From Salarias fasciatus (Eukaryota > Chordata > Actinopteri > Blenniiformes > Blenniidae): a stretch of 64,000 bases of DNA. Under the pieces are notes generated by a model. It searched no databases and was not told the DNA's origin. It saw only the letters and a program-made list of their open reading frames with translations. The stretch is taken from assembly GCF_902148845.1 (NCBI RefSeq), contig NC_043763.1, positions 12,639,170 through 12,703,169 on the forward strand, given 5' to 3'. A program made the translations under genes and the position numbers. Shown here in pieces: positions 38,693-56,710 of the stretch (its first letter is position 1; every line of letters starts with the position of its first letter).

Positions 38693-41682
38693 TCAGAGTT
38701 TACATTTACATTGATTTGTTTTTTTTATTTTGTAGAGTAAGTCAAAGAAAAAAAATGCAAGAAATGAGGATAATGTACAATTGTTCAGTTAAGTTGGAAA
38801 AATCTGTACTTGAGAAGTTTATGTAATTCATATAAGCACCTGTAAAAGTCACTGCAGCCTCAAAATAGACTCTACGCTTAAAAAAAGGCAGTAAGTCTAA
38901 AGAACGGAGGTTAATTTATATGCCGTGCTTCTAAATCCAACTTGCTGCAGCCAAATTTCAAATATGAACTTTGTGTCTCATTGACTTCCAATAATTCAAA
39001 CCGCAGGCTTCACTGACCTTACCTCCTCCCCGTCGCCTCACACAACCCCACTAAATCAACTAAAGGGCACAGGCGTCAACACAGTGTGGAGAGTCGCTAT
39101 TCGAATTGATTAATACAACACGTCTGGTTGTTGTGCGAAGCTAAATCATGAAAATCACAGAACTATCCTCCAGCAGATCAACTTAACGCTTTGTTTAGTT
39201 TGTGTACAAACAAATCTGGGCACTAAGGCCACTATCAAAGAGTGTGACTGGATTTAAACCGCAAACTGGCCTGAAAGGGGCGACTTTCACTAAGCCGACA
39301 TGAAATTTCAACAATGCAAGATGAAGCTGGTAGCAATGCTTTCATCTCCGATCATCTCTGTCATGTGTCAGTCTGCAGTGCGACAAACAAGGACTTTGAT
39401 ATAAATTCAGGCAGCAACGCAAAGAAAAGTCAAAACCACAAGATTTGATTTCAACTAACTGAAAACGTTGCTTCTGCTGTTTCACAGGGTGCGTTTTACT
39501 GGACACACTTTCTGGCATCTGAATTGAGCTCAGGCAACAAGTCCAGCAGTCAAACTGACAGAGGACCATTCATGCCAGAGAAGGATTGGAATTGTGTATT
39601 CTGGTGGGTAAGATACACTATCTACAAGGATGAATGAAAGTCTTGTCATTACACCCATAAATATGGGTTAAGCAATTCGACATACATGTTAATGTTTTAC
39701 TCATGTTCCTAGAATTACTTCAATAGCAACAGTAAATTTATCAGGATTTTACCCATTTTAAAGTATGTAGAGAAGCTTAAAATGGACATCATTAATGCAC
39801 TAGTTGCCACCATTTAAGACAAACAAGGCATAAAAAAAAACACACACACCCACACTTCATGTATCTGATCACACTGCTAACACATCTAAACACATACTGC
39901 AGTATAGCTCCCGACTGTAGCCAAGATCTCCTACTCACTTTCAAGTATTTATTGTGTCCTCGACGAACTGCCATGAAGACACTTCACTGCTCCTGAGGCT
40001 GAATGAGGATAAGACATATCAAGTAAGGTCACAGCTACAAGACGAGCACACTTGCACACTGCATGACATCAAGGAGAAGCACACCTGACCACAACCACAT
40101 AGACGAATTCCACACATTTTTTTTTAAACAAGGTAAAACATGAATGCAGCACAACACTAAATTATTCACAGAGTCCTGCAAAGCAGGAAAATGTGAGGAG
40201 GACTAACACCTTATCTTGAAAAAGATGCTGTTGCTTCAATGATCATTGTACAAGTTTTACTGAGAATCGCATAAAATACAAAATGCGAATTGTGCAGTTC
40301 AGTTTGCTTTGTGCAACATGACGGTTTACATCAACTCTTGAACACTGGAGCTTGAAGTGCATAGCCAACCAATTAGTCTTCCCCCTCATCCCTAAAATAA
40401 ATGCTCAAGCAGGGTTTGCCCTAATTTTGCAGTATGAAAATGAAACCATATATGTTGCTGGTATAACTAGATCTTCAAAATATTGTACACAGCAACTTTC
40501 ACAGGATAACGTGATCATGGTGAAGGTCAGATGAAAGAACTAAAGGTCATCCACGAGGTCCCCTAACCGAGTATGATGTAGATTGTTCAGCATTAATTTG
40601 GCACAATATTACTTGGATATGAATAAATTAATATCTAACAAATGAATGGTACAAAAATTTTAGATCATTTTTATATCCAAACGTCAACGACGTCTTGACA
40701 ATAAATATACACGCAAAAAGGGGGTGGGGACTTTTCAATCATCAAGATGCAGATGGAGTTCCCCCTCAGGGATTTCAAGAATGTATTGGTTAAATGCCAA
40801 CATTACTGGTGTTAATTCCTATGTTACGCTGCAGCGTAATAACAATATGTATTCAACTGTTGTGATGACAGCATAGACGGGTGCTATCCTGTCATAACTT
40901 ATCAATTGAAGTGTACAAATGTATTCATGTGAGGAAAAACATGGTTCGTAATGACACATAAAGTGACGGGTTACTACGTCTATATACAATCGAAACCATT
41001 TACTCAAAGCGAAGCGCATGTGGAAATATTTCACTATCTCCCGGATACAATAAAGATATAAGTGGCTTGAACGCGCACCATTTGAATGAATGGCTGCAAA
41101 GCGAAGGGCACATGTGAGCCGGTGTGCACACTGTGACCTATGATCGTGAAATAATCCACACTGATATAAAATGTTTAGCTCAATCTTTTAAAATCAGTCT
41201 GGACAGTGTGTTATCTTTTCGGCAACTGAATAAAATCACAACAAATCAAAGTTGAATTCACTGTGTTGGAAGCGTGCAGAGGCCCGATTAGCATTAGCAA
41301 GCTGCATGCTAATAGTCTGATACGCTCAGAAGGACAAATGTGGCCAACATGGCTCCACCAAACAAATATATAATGTTGTCAAAATACGCTTCAAAAGGAG
41401 TAATGGCCCATATTGCGTTACTTGAACTGCAAAAGAGGCGGTGCTTTACCAGCTAGCTAACCTTAAGCACCGCGTCCCTATTTTGGAGAGCGTCAAAACA
41501 GCGCGTGTCCGTCCCCACGCCGAAACCCGGGCGGCCTGCTAACAGGCCGGAGGCTAACGGCTAAGGCGGGCCGCTACAAGCAGCATGGCAGTCACTCCGC
41601 TGACGTTCAAGCGTCTGAATACACACGCACTGACGCCTAAAAGGCTTCAGACGAACACACACCAAACATTTTAAAATCTCAC

Positions 41683-41920
41683 CAGCTTTTTTGGGATGGG
41701 TGGGGTTGCGGTTTTCTGCTCGCGCCTCTTGTTTCTTGTCCCTTCCGACGACGCTCGCTTCCCTCCAAGTCGGCCTCGACGCAGCGAAGAAACGGAGAGA
41801 AGGAGCTACGTGACGCGCACGGCCACGCCCACCCGTACACAAGGACGGACCTCCACGAAGGCCGCGCGCGGTCCACATGCACGGAAGCGGCGGGGCTCAC
41901 ATTCTCTCTCCACTACACCG
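41683..41920 (-). other. elavl1: Predicted elavl1 5' UTR exon and CpG promoter
   Basis: CpG-rich DNA on the minus strand ends in a strong donor at 41,683 (AAAGCTG/GTGAGA). In vertebrates elavl1 has an untranslated first exon separated from the ATG exon by a long intron; here that intron is about 3.06 kb. The CpG-rich area extends to about 41.46 kb inside the intron. The exact start is not visible. Confidence 0.55.
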
Positions 41921-41989
41921 CGCTCGGTTTACAGATATTGATCAGCAGAGGCTTTTTCAACTGACAGGAACTGGAGAATCATGACGCAC

Positions 41990-41995
41990 TTTATT
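41990..41995 (-). terminator. Probable poly(A) signal of the tetraspanin gene
   Basis: AATAAAGTGC on the minus strand, 1.08 kb past the tetraspanin stop codon and only about 70-300 bp upstream of the elavl1 5' exon, so the two genes would be nearly end to end. Confidence 0.4.
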
Positions 41996-42147
41996 GAAAA
42001 AAAAAAAAGCTCTCTCGCTCTCTGTTCAGAAATGCCGAATAAACAAATATTGATTAAAAAAACCAGCAAAATATTTTGATGTTTTCTTGCATTATTCAGA
42101 GTTGGAGGGGCTCTATTTCCTTGGTTATAGCGTTCCCATGACAGCAA

Positions 42148-42200
42148 AAAGCAACATGGCTGCCTCCAGCAGTGATGGGATGTGGTATATGGATATGTAG
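42148..42200 (+). promoter_or_regulatory. YY1-like start element on the plus strand
   Basis: CAACATGGCTGCCTCC resembles the YY1 element found at start codons or start sites of housekeeping genes. The ATG opens MAASSSDGMWYMDM and then a stop; a possible donor (GTATAT) lies before the stop. It might mark a divergent transcript from the elavl1 promoter region. No downstream exon was recognised. Confidence 0.25.
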
Positions 42201-43071
42201 GTAAATTTCATTTTTCATATTTGCATCAGTACAATTGAACTGTGGCTATGGAGTTTTGTAGCTACAAACAGTAAGCCCGTTTTTTCACTGAAGGCGGGAG
42301 GAAAACTGTTGCTTATCCAAGCTAAAAATAAGATGAAAGCTGTGCATGGAGCAAGTCAAAATTCACTTTATCCAAAAGTATGGTATCAAAACATTTACAC
42401 TACATACACTCATACACTACAATGTGTATAAAAGCATAATAAATGACAATACAAACAGTAATATTTCAGCATGATTTCAAACAGACATATTTGATGTGCA
42501 TTATGTTTTATAAGGGACCAATGCAATGACACAATAACAGAATGAATGCTTGACTTTGAGTGGTAGGTGTCTGTTTGCGTTTTGCCTACTTTTTTAAAGT
42601 GCATTTAATGAATTTTATGTATGATAAACAGATTGGATTACACTTTCAATTTTCTTTGCACTTGTTACATTGACAAAAAAAACTGATATTCAGTATTCAT
42701 ATGAAAGACTGTAAATGTCACCAGAGGCAGATACCACAGAGTGAAGTATGGGTGGTCTAGAAAAACAGCTATATATCCCCCTCCCATATAATCTGTTCTA
42801 TGTATGAGTACAATGTAAAAACCTTAATAGGCGCATTTATAAAAAATAAAAAAAAGCTGGACAGATTAGATAACCAGCAGTTCAGCGGTGGCTCAATCAT
42901 AAATAGCTCATGAAAAAAAAAAAAAAGATGTGAATTTTCTGTCCATGCCTGCCTCCCCACTTTTTGAAAAATGAGCCGAAGTTTACAGGAGTGCATTAGT
43001 GCACGTGATATTGTACAATGGAGTATTCCATTAGTGAAGAGCACTGTACTCTCTCATCTGTGACTGCATTT

Positions 43072-46055
43072 CTAGTCATTTTCCAGCACTCGATATCCAA
43101 ACTGTGGTGATGGTTGCTTCATGATCTGCCCCACCAACAGTAACAAAACGACCTGCATGACAAGAGAAAAGGAAACAAGAGCAGGAATGTGGTTCAACAA
43201 CTCAAATTCTGAAACCTAATAAAACTACTCAACACAGACAATGAAAGTTTACAGGTAAATTCTAATGAAAAACACGGAGTGATGTAACAATTCACACCAC
43301 CAGCAGCATCCCGTCCCGAGTATTCTTAGCAAAACAACTGGTATATAAAGTACTTACAGGTATATCAATCTTTCATTTGTTACATTTGGGAGCATTTTAA
43401 ATCAAGTAAATAGTTTAAAATATTGCCGTCTCTCATACCTCTACAAGAAAAACCACTAGGGACCCATAGAAGATGAATTTCAGAAAAAACTGAAATTTCA
43501 TCTGCAGCTTCTCCTGGCAGCCCTGCAAGAAAAAAAAAAATCGCAAAAGAAATTTTAAAACACCCACATCAGATCAGACAGTCCTGCTGAAACTTTTCTC
43601 ATCAGATGCACTTCTACCTGTGAGTAGAGCAGCCAGGGCTGGTCCACAGAGCCACTGCAAGACGGAAAAGTGCTGTTGCAACAGCTGCGAGGGAACCAGA
43701 GCCCTCCACTTTGATTAAACCAGGGGGTTTCCAGCCAGTCAGTGTAATTGTGCACTCCACAACACTCAAACTGCAGAAATGAAAACAAAAACCCCTCAAT
43801 TATGAATATCATATTAAAAAAAAAAAAAAACTGGCATGATTTAACACTGATTCCGTGCTGCTGAAGAAAACTTTGGATGATTTAAAGTTGAAACTTTGTA
43901 ACCAGGTGCAAATATCATTTGTGAACACATGAGCCAGATAAAGAAGACTGGGAAGAGTGCACACACCTCATGTTGTGCAACATCTACAGTTTCAGATGCA
44001 GGGTCTTTACTGCTCCCATTGTATTTCTGAAATACGTCGCTGACAGGAGCCAAATCTGAATCCAGCTAAAATTAAAAAGAGAACATTATTCTACATCTCA
44101 TTATAGCATTAAAGTAGCATGGCTCTTATTATTACTTATTTACCTTTACTGAATGGAAATAAGCCAACGCTAAACCCGTACTTTGAAGACAAAATATCAC
44201 AACCAGCAGGTAAACAAACTGGAGGAGGAGAAAACACATGATTACAAACAGTGCATTAAATTATTGAGACCTACAGACATAATGGACTGACAAACTCACC
44301 AAGCCCTGCTGACAGTAGGTGCTTTGGATGCTTATCCAAGTGCCTAAGAGCCCTGCGATCAATGAGAGCACGGCACTGGCGAGAACGATGGCAGCAGGCA
44401 GAATGATGTAACTCTCAGAGAAAAGCAGGCTGGTGTGTCTGTAGTTATTGTACAGGAAGAATCCACTCACTCCCACCACCACCCCCACCACCTGGTAAGT
44501 CAGTCAAAGAAAAGGTCACTGGTACAATAGAACAAAACAATTTGATATTTTTTTCTTCCAAAAGTAGGAAAATCCACTCGTGCCACACTCTATGTAAACA
44601 AATACATGTATCATACTATAAAACTTGTTTCCAAACAGCATACAGGCACAGAGCGGCGGTTCACTGCTACTTCTCTCTTTGACCTCTAATCTATCAAAAA
44701 ATGCCAGTAAAGCCAAGTGACAAGCCCATGCACAAATACATATTTTGAGGAAATGCAGTTTTCTCCAATCAAAGGTACAGAAAGTCTTTTAAGTCACTTT
44801 ATCATAGTTACACACCACAGTACTATTCAAAAGGATTTGCCAATCTTGTTTCAAATGGTAAGGTACAAAGTACAGAGTACAAGGTACAGGTTTATATGTG
44901 GAAAAATAGCTAAAACCACAAGCAGTGGGGAAAAAAGGAAGTTAGAGCGGCTTAAAAAACGGGAAATGTCTAGATTTCTAAAAGAAAAAATTAAACATGG
45001 TTCAAAAAAAAACATGCAAAACTGTTGAAAAGGAAGTAAAATATCTAAAACAGCTGCAGTTCAAAATTGTCAACAGAAAAGGCTTAAAAAGAGGAGCAAC
45101 ACTGTTAAAATCAGATATGAAAATTGGTTAAATGTATTAAACGGTTCACTATTCTGAACTGTAGTTAAAACTTCATGAATGTATCCTAAGATATATATTT
45201 TTTGTATGTGAATCAAAACTATATATGAAACCCCATGAGCTGCATTAACCTCATTTTAAAGGTTGAATGTGTTTTATGGCTCCAAACCAAGTTGACATAG
45301 CAGAAAGTCACAAAAATGGCTATTTTGGTCCAAAAGGTCCAAAACCCTGATGTAGCATAAAAGACAGAAACTCCAGACTTAAAAGATTACAAGATTTCAA
45401 ATCTCAAAGTGATTTATGATGATGGCACATATCAAAAAATCAATTAAATGAAGAAACAATGGGGCAGGGCTATGTGTAGTATTTTTCTTAATATATTTTT
45501 GCAAAAATAAATACGGTATATGGTTCAGTCTCCCAAACAGACTTTCTCAACCATCACTGTATGTATTTGCATAGAATATGCATTTAGTATTACCCTCTAT
45601 ATCCAAATATAAAATCTATATAGTTAAGGTTTTTTTTACAAATCTGAATTCAAAAATCTGAAACTGTTAGTAATAATTCAAGGGAAATTCAAGGGAAAAC
45701 TTTGTATAGATCTGATTTTCTGAGATGCACCGATTCATCCAACCCATAGTGATCCTGTTATCTTTATACTTCCTAATAGAGGCTTCCTTGTGTCATATGA
45801 CACGTGAGTCACTGCAACATCCATAACACAGTCATAAACAATTTGATTCCATTTCTTAAAATCTTATTTTACCCGCTGCTGTTTTTATGTAACTTTTAAC
45901 TAAATAATCAACCAAAAAGCGACACACTATGGACAGCATATTTTTACAGTGTGGAAACGTTTAAGTTTTGTTAAACAGGCTTATATACTCACCCACAGGA
46001 GCTGAGACGTGAGTTGAAGTGTGGTTTTTAGGGCGTTTGCCCTGAGATGGCACAT
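43072..46055 (-). CDS. Tetraspanin, TSPAN3-related
   Basis: Seven coding exons: 46055-45993, 44491-44300, 44218-44144, 44065-43967, 43770-43618, 43522-43439, 43152-43072. Every intron is phase 0 and GT-AG; 248 aa. Tetraspanins are four-span membrane organisers. TM1 follows MCHLRANALK; TM2 is ILPAAIVLASAVLSLIAGLL; TM3 is VYLLVVIFCLQSTGLALAYF; TM4 spans the exon 6-7 join. The large loop has the diagnostic CCG (FECCGVHNYTDWLETPWFNQ), PRSCC and GC, six cysteines in all, plus N-glycosylation sequons. Its pattern resembles TSPAN3 and the fish tspan36/37 group, but the small cytosolic loop lacks the usual double cysteine. The tail FGYRVLEND carries a YxxPhi sorting motif, as in CD63. The exact orthologue is not determined. 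Confidence 0.92.
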
Positions 46056-46059
46056 TTTC

Positions 46060-46300
46060 AATCCAGCGACGCAACACGCGCGTCTTGTGCGTAAAAACAA
46101 CACAACAGAGCCGCGTTGATCTTAAGAAAACCGTCTGGCTAAAAGACTTTAAATATCAAAAGAGGACAAATTCGCAGTGTGTTGCTGACAAGCACGGCGC
46201 GCCTTCCGCGACGCCAAACTTCCACAAACAACGCGGAAACATCGCAGCTTTATTTTAATGAGGCTGTCAACTTTCTGAAGGAGCAGTTCAGTCACGTGAC
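46060..46300 (-). promoter_or_regulatory. Tetraspanin 5' UTR/promoter region
   Basis: CpG-rich DNA upstream of the tetraspanin ATG. A second GC-rich block with a YY1-like CCAAGATGGCCGCC (minus strand, 46,499-46,512) lies 450 bp further out and could be an alternative or separate start site. Confidence 0.4.
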
Positions 46301-46599
46301 TGAAGAATAAACCCTGATAAGGACCGCGTCTCCCTGAACAAGCAGAGTCATCATCTGTGCTCGGATCACAAAGTTAGAGAGAGGAACTAAACCTGACTGT
46401 CAGCCGGAAGTTGGCGCATGAGTTGGAGGTTTGAAATGAGCAGTGATGAGAATGGATCCACGCAGACCCCCGCTGCGTGTCGACAGACGTGCCTGCGTGG
46501 CGGCCATCTTGGAGGGTGGGCCAGAGACGCAGCAGCGCGTGGAAGTGGATGGAGGTGATATGAGGGCTGCTCCTTCATCTGTAAGCAGAATTATTCGCT

Positions 46600-47900
46600 G
46601 AACTTTCCACAGAATTCCAAACGATTTGATTGGTTAAAAATGTCACGTGTAGGTATGACTTGGGATGCTTGGATTTTTTTAAAACAAATTCCAACACTGG
46701 AAAAGATGCCAGATTTTTTTTGTCCTTCTTATGGATGTTCTAATTAAACCAGATACTGTAGAATCACTTTTCACTGGCAAAGTGTATGTAAAGAATAACA
46801 TGGAGAGAGCTGATTGTTAAATAGTGAAATAAACCTGGACGGGACAGTTTGAATCCCTCTGCTCTGCCTCCAGGGTCTTCATATAAAACACAGCTCACTT
46901 TACATTATTCATCAAATCATCACATCATTCATTCTGATACATTTTGAGCTTTCAGATATTTTATTTTCTCAGTTTTATTTCATTATTATTATTATTATTA
47001 TTTTGGTTAAAATTGTGAAAATTGCAGCTTTTATTTTTCCCAAAGGTGGCTGACCTCAGTGGATACTAAACCTGACCAAAAGAAGATGATGCTGCACATG
47101 CTGGGAAGAAGACTGGTGGAAGATCAGACTAAATCTGGATGAGAGACACTGATGCTGGACGCCATATCCAAAACAAAGCATCATCAATAAATGAGTATTT
47201 TATAGTAGTTTACAGATATGCAGACGGTTTTAATGAGAAAGATGTTACGTCCGAGGATTTCCTGCTTACAGTATTTATCATGTTAAAACTCAATATGAAG
47301 CATAAAATAATCTAATATAATAATATAATATAAATATAATATCAGCCTGTAATAAATCTACTTTCAATTCACTCTGGAGCAGTACACGCGGGCCCAAAGA
47401 CCAACAGCGCCCTCTTGTGTCAAGACATGGTTGATGGTTGTGTAGTGGTTAGGACAGATTGAATCCAGGCTTGAGTTTGCATGTTCTCCTTTTCTGTCTC
47501 AGTCAAAATACATGCATTTACAAATAATTGGTAACTCTACGTCGCTGGTACAGATGTGTGTTTGTATGGGGATGGACTTAGTGATGGGTGGATGAAGGAT
47601 GTGGAGCAACAGATTTCCAAATAAGCAGCATCTTCACACTGAAAGAGACACAAAGCCTCACAATATAGGTTCTGGTTCAAATGATCCGTGATCAGAGAAC
47701 ACACTCACTAGTTCATCAATAACGCGAATGAACCGACACGACTTGTTCGGGTCCAACTTTAATAAGTTACATGCTGCATGGATTTGACTGGATGCCATTT
47801 TGGTTTCATGATAAACAAGACATTCTTTTTCACACAGCTCGATGGCAGAACTGGAATGTGTGATCTGATCAAAAGCCACAAAACGATGCACAATTTAAAA
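46600..47900. other. Short intergenic region
   Basis: AT-rich DNA between the tetraspanin promoter and the pak2 3' end. It holds an (ATT)n run at 46,982-47,003 and one SINE copy; nothing coding was seen. Confidence 0.5.
47430..47615 (+). mobile_element. Teleost tRNA-derived SINE, diverged
   Basis: GTGTAGTGGTTAGGACAG (A-box-like head) is followed by TTGAGTTTGCATGTTCTCCT and TTGGTAACTCTACG, then ends in GGATGGACTTAGTGATGGGT. Same family as the copies at 23.0, 30.0 and 58.5 kb. Confidence 0.65.
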
Positions 47901-49450
47901 AAAAAAAAAATTCAAACTGATTGTCTCAACTGTCTGTAAAATGACGAGGGAAACTAAGTGATTTGATACTCCAAGCAGGTTCAAAAATAAAACTATATCC
48001 AAGTACTCCTTAACTCTGAGGGGGTTTCATGATTGCCAACTCAGCAGGTTTGAAGTTTTTAATTGGATGACTCAGGGAACTAATGTTCAACTAATATAGA
48101 AAAATGTCTAAAAAAAAAAACCAAAATCAGACTATTCCTTTTTGTTAGTCACAAATATGAAACAACGCTATACATAAAAAAAAATGCTGTTATAAAATAC
48201 AGGACATTACATAATATACAAAAATGTTCTCCAGTTCAACACATTCAAACCGACAATGTCATACAGTATTTGAGTTGCACTAAAAGCAACACAATGATAT
48301 TTATCACAAAAAGGCACAGCTAAACACAAACACAGCATACCGGCAGCATCATACTGAGAGAATTGTAGTTTTTTTTTAGGCACATAATGCTAAAAGGCCG
48401 ACTGGTTTGCATAGCTTGTAGAATAAACTCCAAAGGTCTGGATAGTTTATAAAGTCGAAGCCCTGTGTTTTTAATCCTGGTGATATTTTCAACTGCCACA
48501 CGAGGGCAGAAGAATCCACTAATACAGGCATTTAAAAAAAAGTTTGTTGTACAAAAAAAATATACTGAAAGAAATTAAAAAAAAAAAAAAAAAAGAAAAC
48601 ACAAAAACCTAATTTCCACCATAAGCTGGAATGGCTTGATTTTCAGTGAATTACAGGGTAAGAAGAGAACACTGGCATGGCTACTGCAGCGCATAAAGAC
48701 TGCTCTGTCTGCAAACCTGCACGACTGTAGCACACTGCAGCTTTTCATTCCTCATTCCAAATTTCATTGGACCCAGTTAACAACAGCAGCTACAGGAACC
48801 AGCTGCAAAGAGTCCAACCGATGAGTCTAGAAGGACGACGACAAGCGTGACAGTTGATGTCAGAAGATGCAAAAGGAAAACATTTATCGCATTTACAAAA
48901 AAAAAAAAGGCTTAAAAAGTTGGAAGAAACAGTTAAAAATATAATGTTAATTTGTGCACAATGGCAATTCTTTCCTGTGATCACACACATGGAACTCACA
49001 GTCAGCCAGACGGATGCACGTCAACCACTCATTGAGCAGATACGGAGTGAATTCATTACTTCAAAAAAGTTTCCCTTCCTGGACCGTCCCGCACGAATTT
49101 GTTCTCCTTTTATTTTTTCCCAATATAAATGTGTTTTTGCAAGAGTTGAGAGACACGTCACGCTGTGGAGCACTTATATGTCGACCTGCTGTGTGCAAAG
49201 TGTCATAAATACCGGTAATATTGCATTCCTGATATCCAGAGTCAACAGAGACGACGCTTTAAACAAAACAGAGGACAACATAGGGCAGTGGTTCCCAACC
49301 TATGATGGAAATAACACAGGTGAGCAGCGATATGTAATCTTTAAAACAAACAAAAATAAAACCAAAGAGAAGCAAGAGGCTGATAGTCGTCAGAAGGTAG
49401 AGCAGTGAAAGCTGCTGGCTGGAGTCGTGGCGGTCCCGAGGGACCGAGGC
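47900..49450 (-). other. pak2: Probable pak2 3' UTR
   Basis: Sequence past the pak2 stop codon, U-rich on the minus strand and without repeats or other genes. Candidate poly(A) signals on the minus strand include AATAAA at 49,109-49,114 and ATTAAA near 47,757. Which is used cannot be told. Confidence 0.4.
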
Positions 49451-54456
<5,006 letters not shown>

Positions 54457-54797
54457 CTACACACACGTTCACCTGCAGGGCGGGAGCGACGCGCACTCAA
54501 TCAGGAGCGTCCGGTTTGCAGAAACGCCGCTCTTCCCTTTTTCTCAAGCTTCAGTTCAAAGCACTTTGTGCCAAACATAAAATCAAAAGGGAACCGGCTG
54601 AAAGTGGAAAGAGGCGACAAACTAAAAACTTACACGGCGCTAACAAATCCATCCATGCCACGAGTTAAAGATCAGCAACTGAGTGCCGGAGTAAAAGGAA
54701 CCGGGCGCAAACAGGAAGCAACTCTGAATGGGCAAAGTGACGTGTTGAGTCTCGCTGGCAATTTACAAGTCATGGTTTCAAATGAATGAGGAAGGAC

Positions 54798-54799
<2 letters not shown>

Positions 54800-54828
<29 letters not shown>

Positions 54829-54836
54829 AGAGAGAG
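54800..54836. repeat. (GA)n-rich tract
   Basis: GA repeat with a few C interruptions in the pak2 5' intron. Confidence 0.85.
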
Positions 54837-55026
54837 GTATTTGAACTACTCTTATTCTGTCAGTGAATACACGAGAATTTAATTATTACTTTGACTCTTC
54901 AAATATGAGAAGAGAGCTCATTTGACTAATGATATTTACATGTCAGGTTTACAGTTAGAGGGAAGGAAACATGAAAACTGTTCCTTACAAATGAATTAAA
55001 CGTGAATTAAGAAAGACAGACCTAAA

Positions 55027-55081
55027 TATTTCATTGACACAGTCATTTTATTTAACATAAAATGACTGTGTCAATGAAATA
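55027..55081. repeat. Perfect 25-bp inverted repeat with 5-nt loop
   Basis: Arms 55,027-55,051 and 55,057-55,081 are exact reverse complements (core CATTGACACAGTCATTTTAT), separated by TTAAC. It lies in a pak2 5' intron. No target-site duplication or transposon end was recognised. Confidence 0.95.
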
Positions 55082-55860
55082 CGTACATTTGTTTTGCACA
55101 TAACACACCGATACACACAGCAGGACTGGAAGGAGTAAAATATAGTGCTTATATAATAGTGCTTATGTACTTTATGTTGTTTATATATTTCCGTTATGTG
55201 CTTCACACAGAGAGTCTTTCCACATTGTTTCAATGTTCTGACAGTTCTTCATTCGACCGCTTCTTTCCACAGTATTCAGAAACTCTTGAGTTTAATCCAT
55301 TACCCTAATATGGTGAAAACTGAGCTTGCAGACAGTAACGCGGAGAGGCAGACACGCACACACACGAAAACCATCAACCTCAAGAAAAAAGAAAAAAAAA
55401 CCCTCTTCCAGATTTGCAGAGCAAGCAGTTTGATTGGCGGCGAGCTGCAGCCTGCATTCTTGGCGACGTCACACAGGAAACAGGAAGCAAACAAAGGTTC
55501 CCTCACTTCCGGTGTCTGACTGCTGATGACACAGCTCCAGTTTGTTTTCTTTTTTTCTTTTTATAGACGAGTCTATCACCTCTGCTTTAGCTGTGAACCT
55601 CGTCCTGTGTCTGCGCTGCAGACCGAACAGATGCATACACTCTCCTCAGACGTCACGCCTGATCTCAACTACTAAAGAAGCCACTGCACACACACACACA
55701 CACACCGCTTTGCCAAAAGTCCCCAACTGCATACACATCCGTACGAGGCTGTAAGTATTTACAGCTTTATCAAAAAGCACACCGTCCTCCAAACTTTCCC
55801 ATGTGGCAAAAGCCACATTCATTAAAAGAAAACACAACGCATCAGACCAGACGCACTCAC

Positions 55861-55965
55861 CTGTTTGTTGCTTCTTCTGCGTCTCACAGAAGACCAGGCA
55901 AACAAAGGAAGAGGTTTGATCCCCGGCGCCTGCGAGCACCTTGAACGTGGCGCTCAGTTATCTAC
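55861..55965 (-). other. pak2: Probable pak2 untranslated exon (b)
   Basis: Minus-strand sequence ending in a strong donor, CAAACAG/GTGAGTGCG at 55,861. The upstream edge is unclear; it may be an alternative first exon or an internal one (acceptor-like GCTCGCAG about 55,925). It contains no in-frame start continuing into the coding exon. Confidence 0.4.
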
Positions 55966-56135
55966 TTAGCTCGCACTGCGTCGTCGTTGCCCCTCTGCCT
56001 TCCTATTCGCCCTCTGCGGGGCAGGTCTTAGCAGGCCGCCTCATTCCTCAGCAGCTCTGGATGGGACAAGTGTACTCTTGCCCCGGCGGGATAAAATTAG
56101 TTGCAGTCCAGCCTCAATGTGCATTTTCAAAGATT

Positions 56136-56272
56136 GTGTGTGTGTGAGTGTGTGTGTGTGTGTGTGTCTGTGTGTGTTGGGTACCAGCTGGCCATGCTGA
56201 GACAAGTTGTCTCACAGAAGGAATTTCATAGCTGCGAGGCGAGCGCACAGCCTGGGCGTGTTCCCCCTTTCA

Positions 56273-56322
<50 letters not shown>
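56136..56322. repeat. (TG)n and (AC)n microsatellites in opposite sense
   Basis: TG run at 56,136-56,178 and AC run at 56,275-56,322, about 100 bp apart and mutually complementary, so the transcript could pair across them. Confidence 0.9.
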
Positions 56323-56324
<2 letters not shown>

Positions 56325-56710
56325 CCAACGCAGGCCTCAGTCCTCACACACATTCCCTGCCCGCAGCCAACAGAGGCTCAACTGTGCGTACGCGAACGTC
56401 TTTTTTCTGTAGCTCGGAGGTAAGCGGCTCACGGGGCGGAGAGCAGGCAGGTGCACACACCAGCGCTACCGGCTCCAGGCTGCACACACACACACACACA
56501 CACACTGCTGTTACTGCCATGATTCAGAAACTACTCAGCACGCCTATCAACGCTCAAGATTATCGCCACGCTTTAACCATGTAGCAGGACTTTCAAAAAA
56601 ATATTAATAATCCTGGAGAGAAGAGATCCTCTGGATTTTTTTTTTTTAAATGTACACTCAATTTTTAATATTTCTTAAATGATTTCAAACATTATTTTGG
56701 CATAGCCTAC

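Noticed and set aside
44858-44889. Local GTACA-rich repeats
   Set aside because: Imperfect short tandem repeat in an intron with no further support.
48854-49408. 184-aa plus-strand open frame
   Set aside because: Lies antisense to the predicted pak2 3' UTR, has AT-driven composition and no family resemblance.
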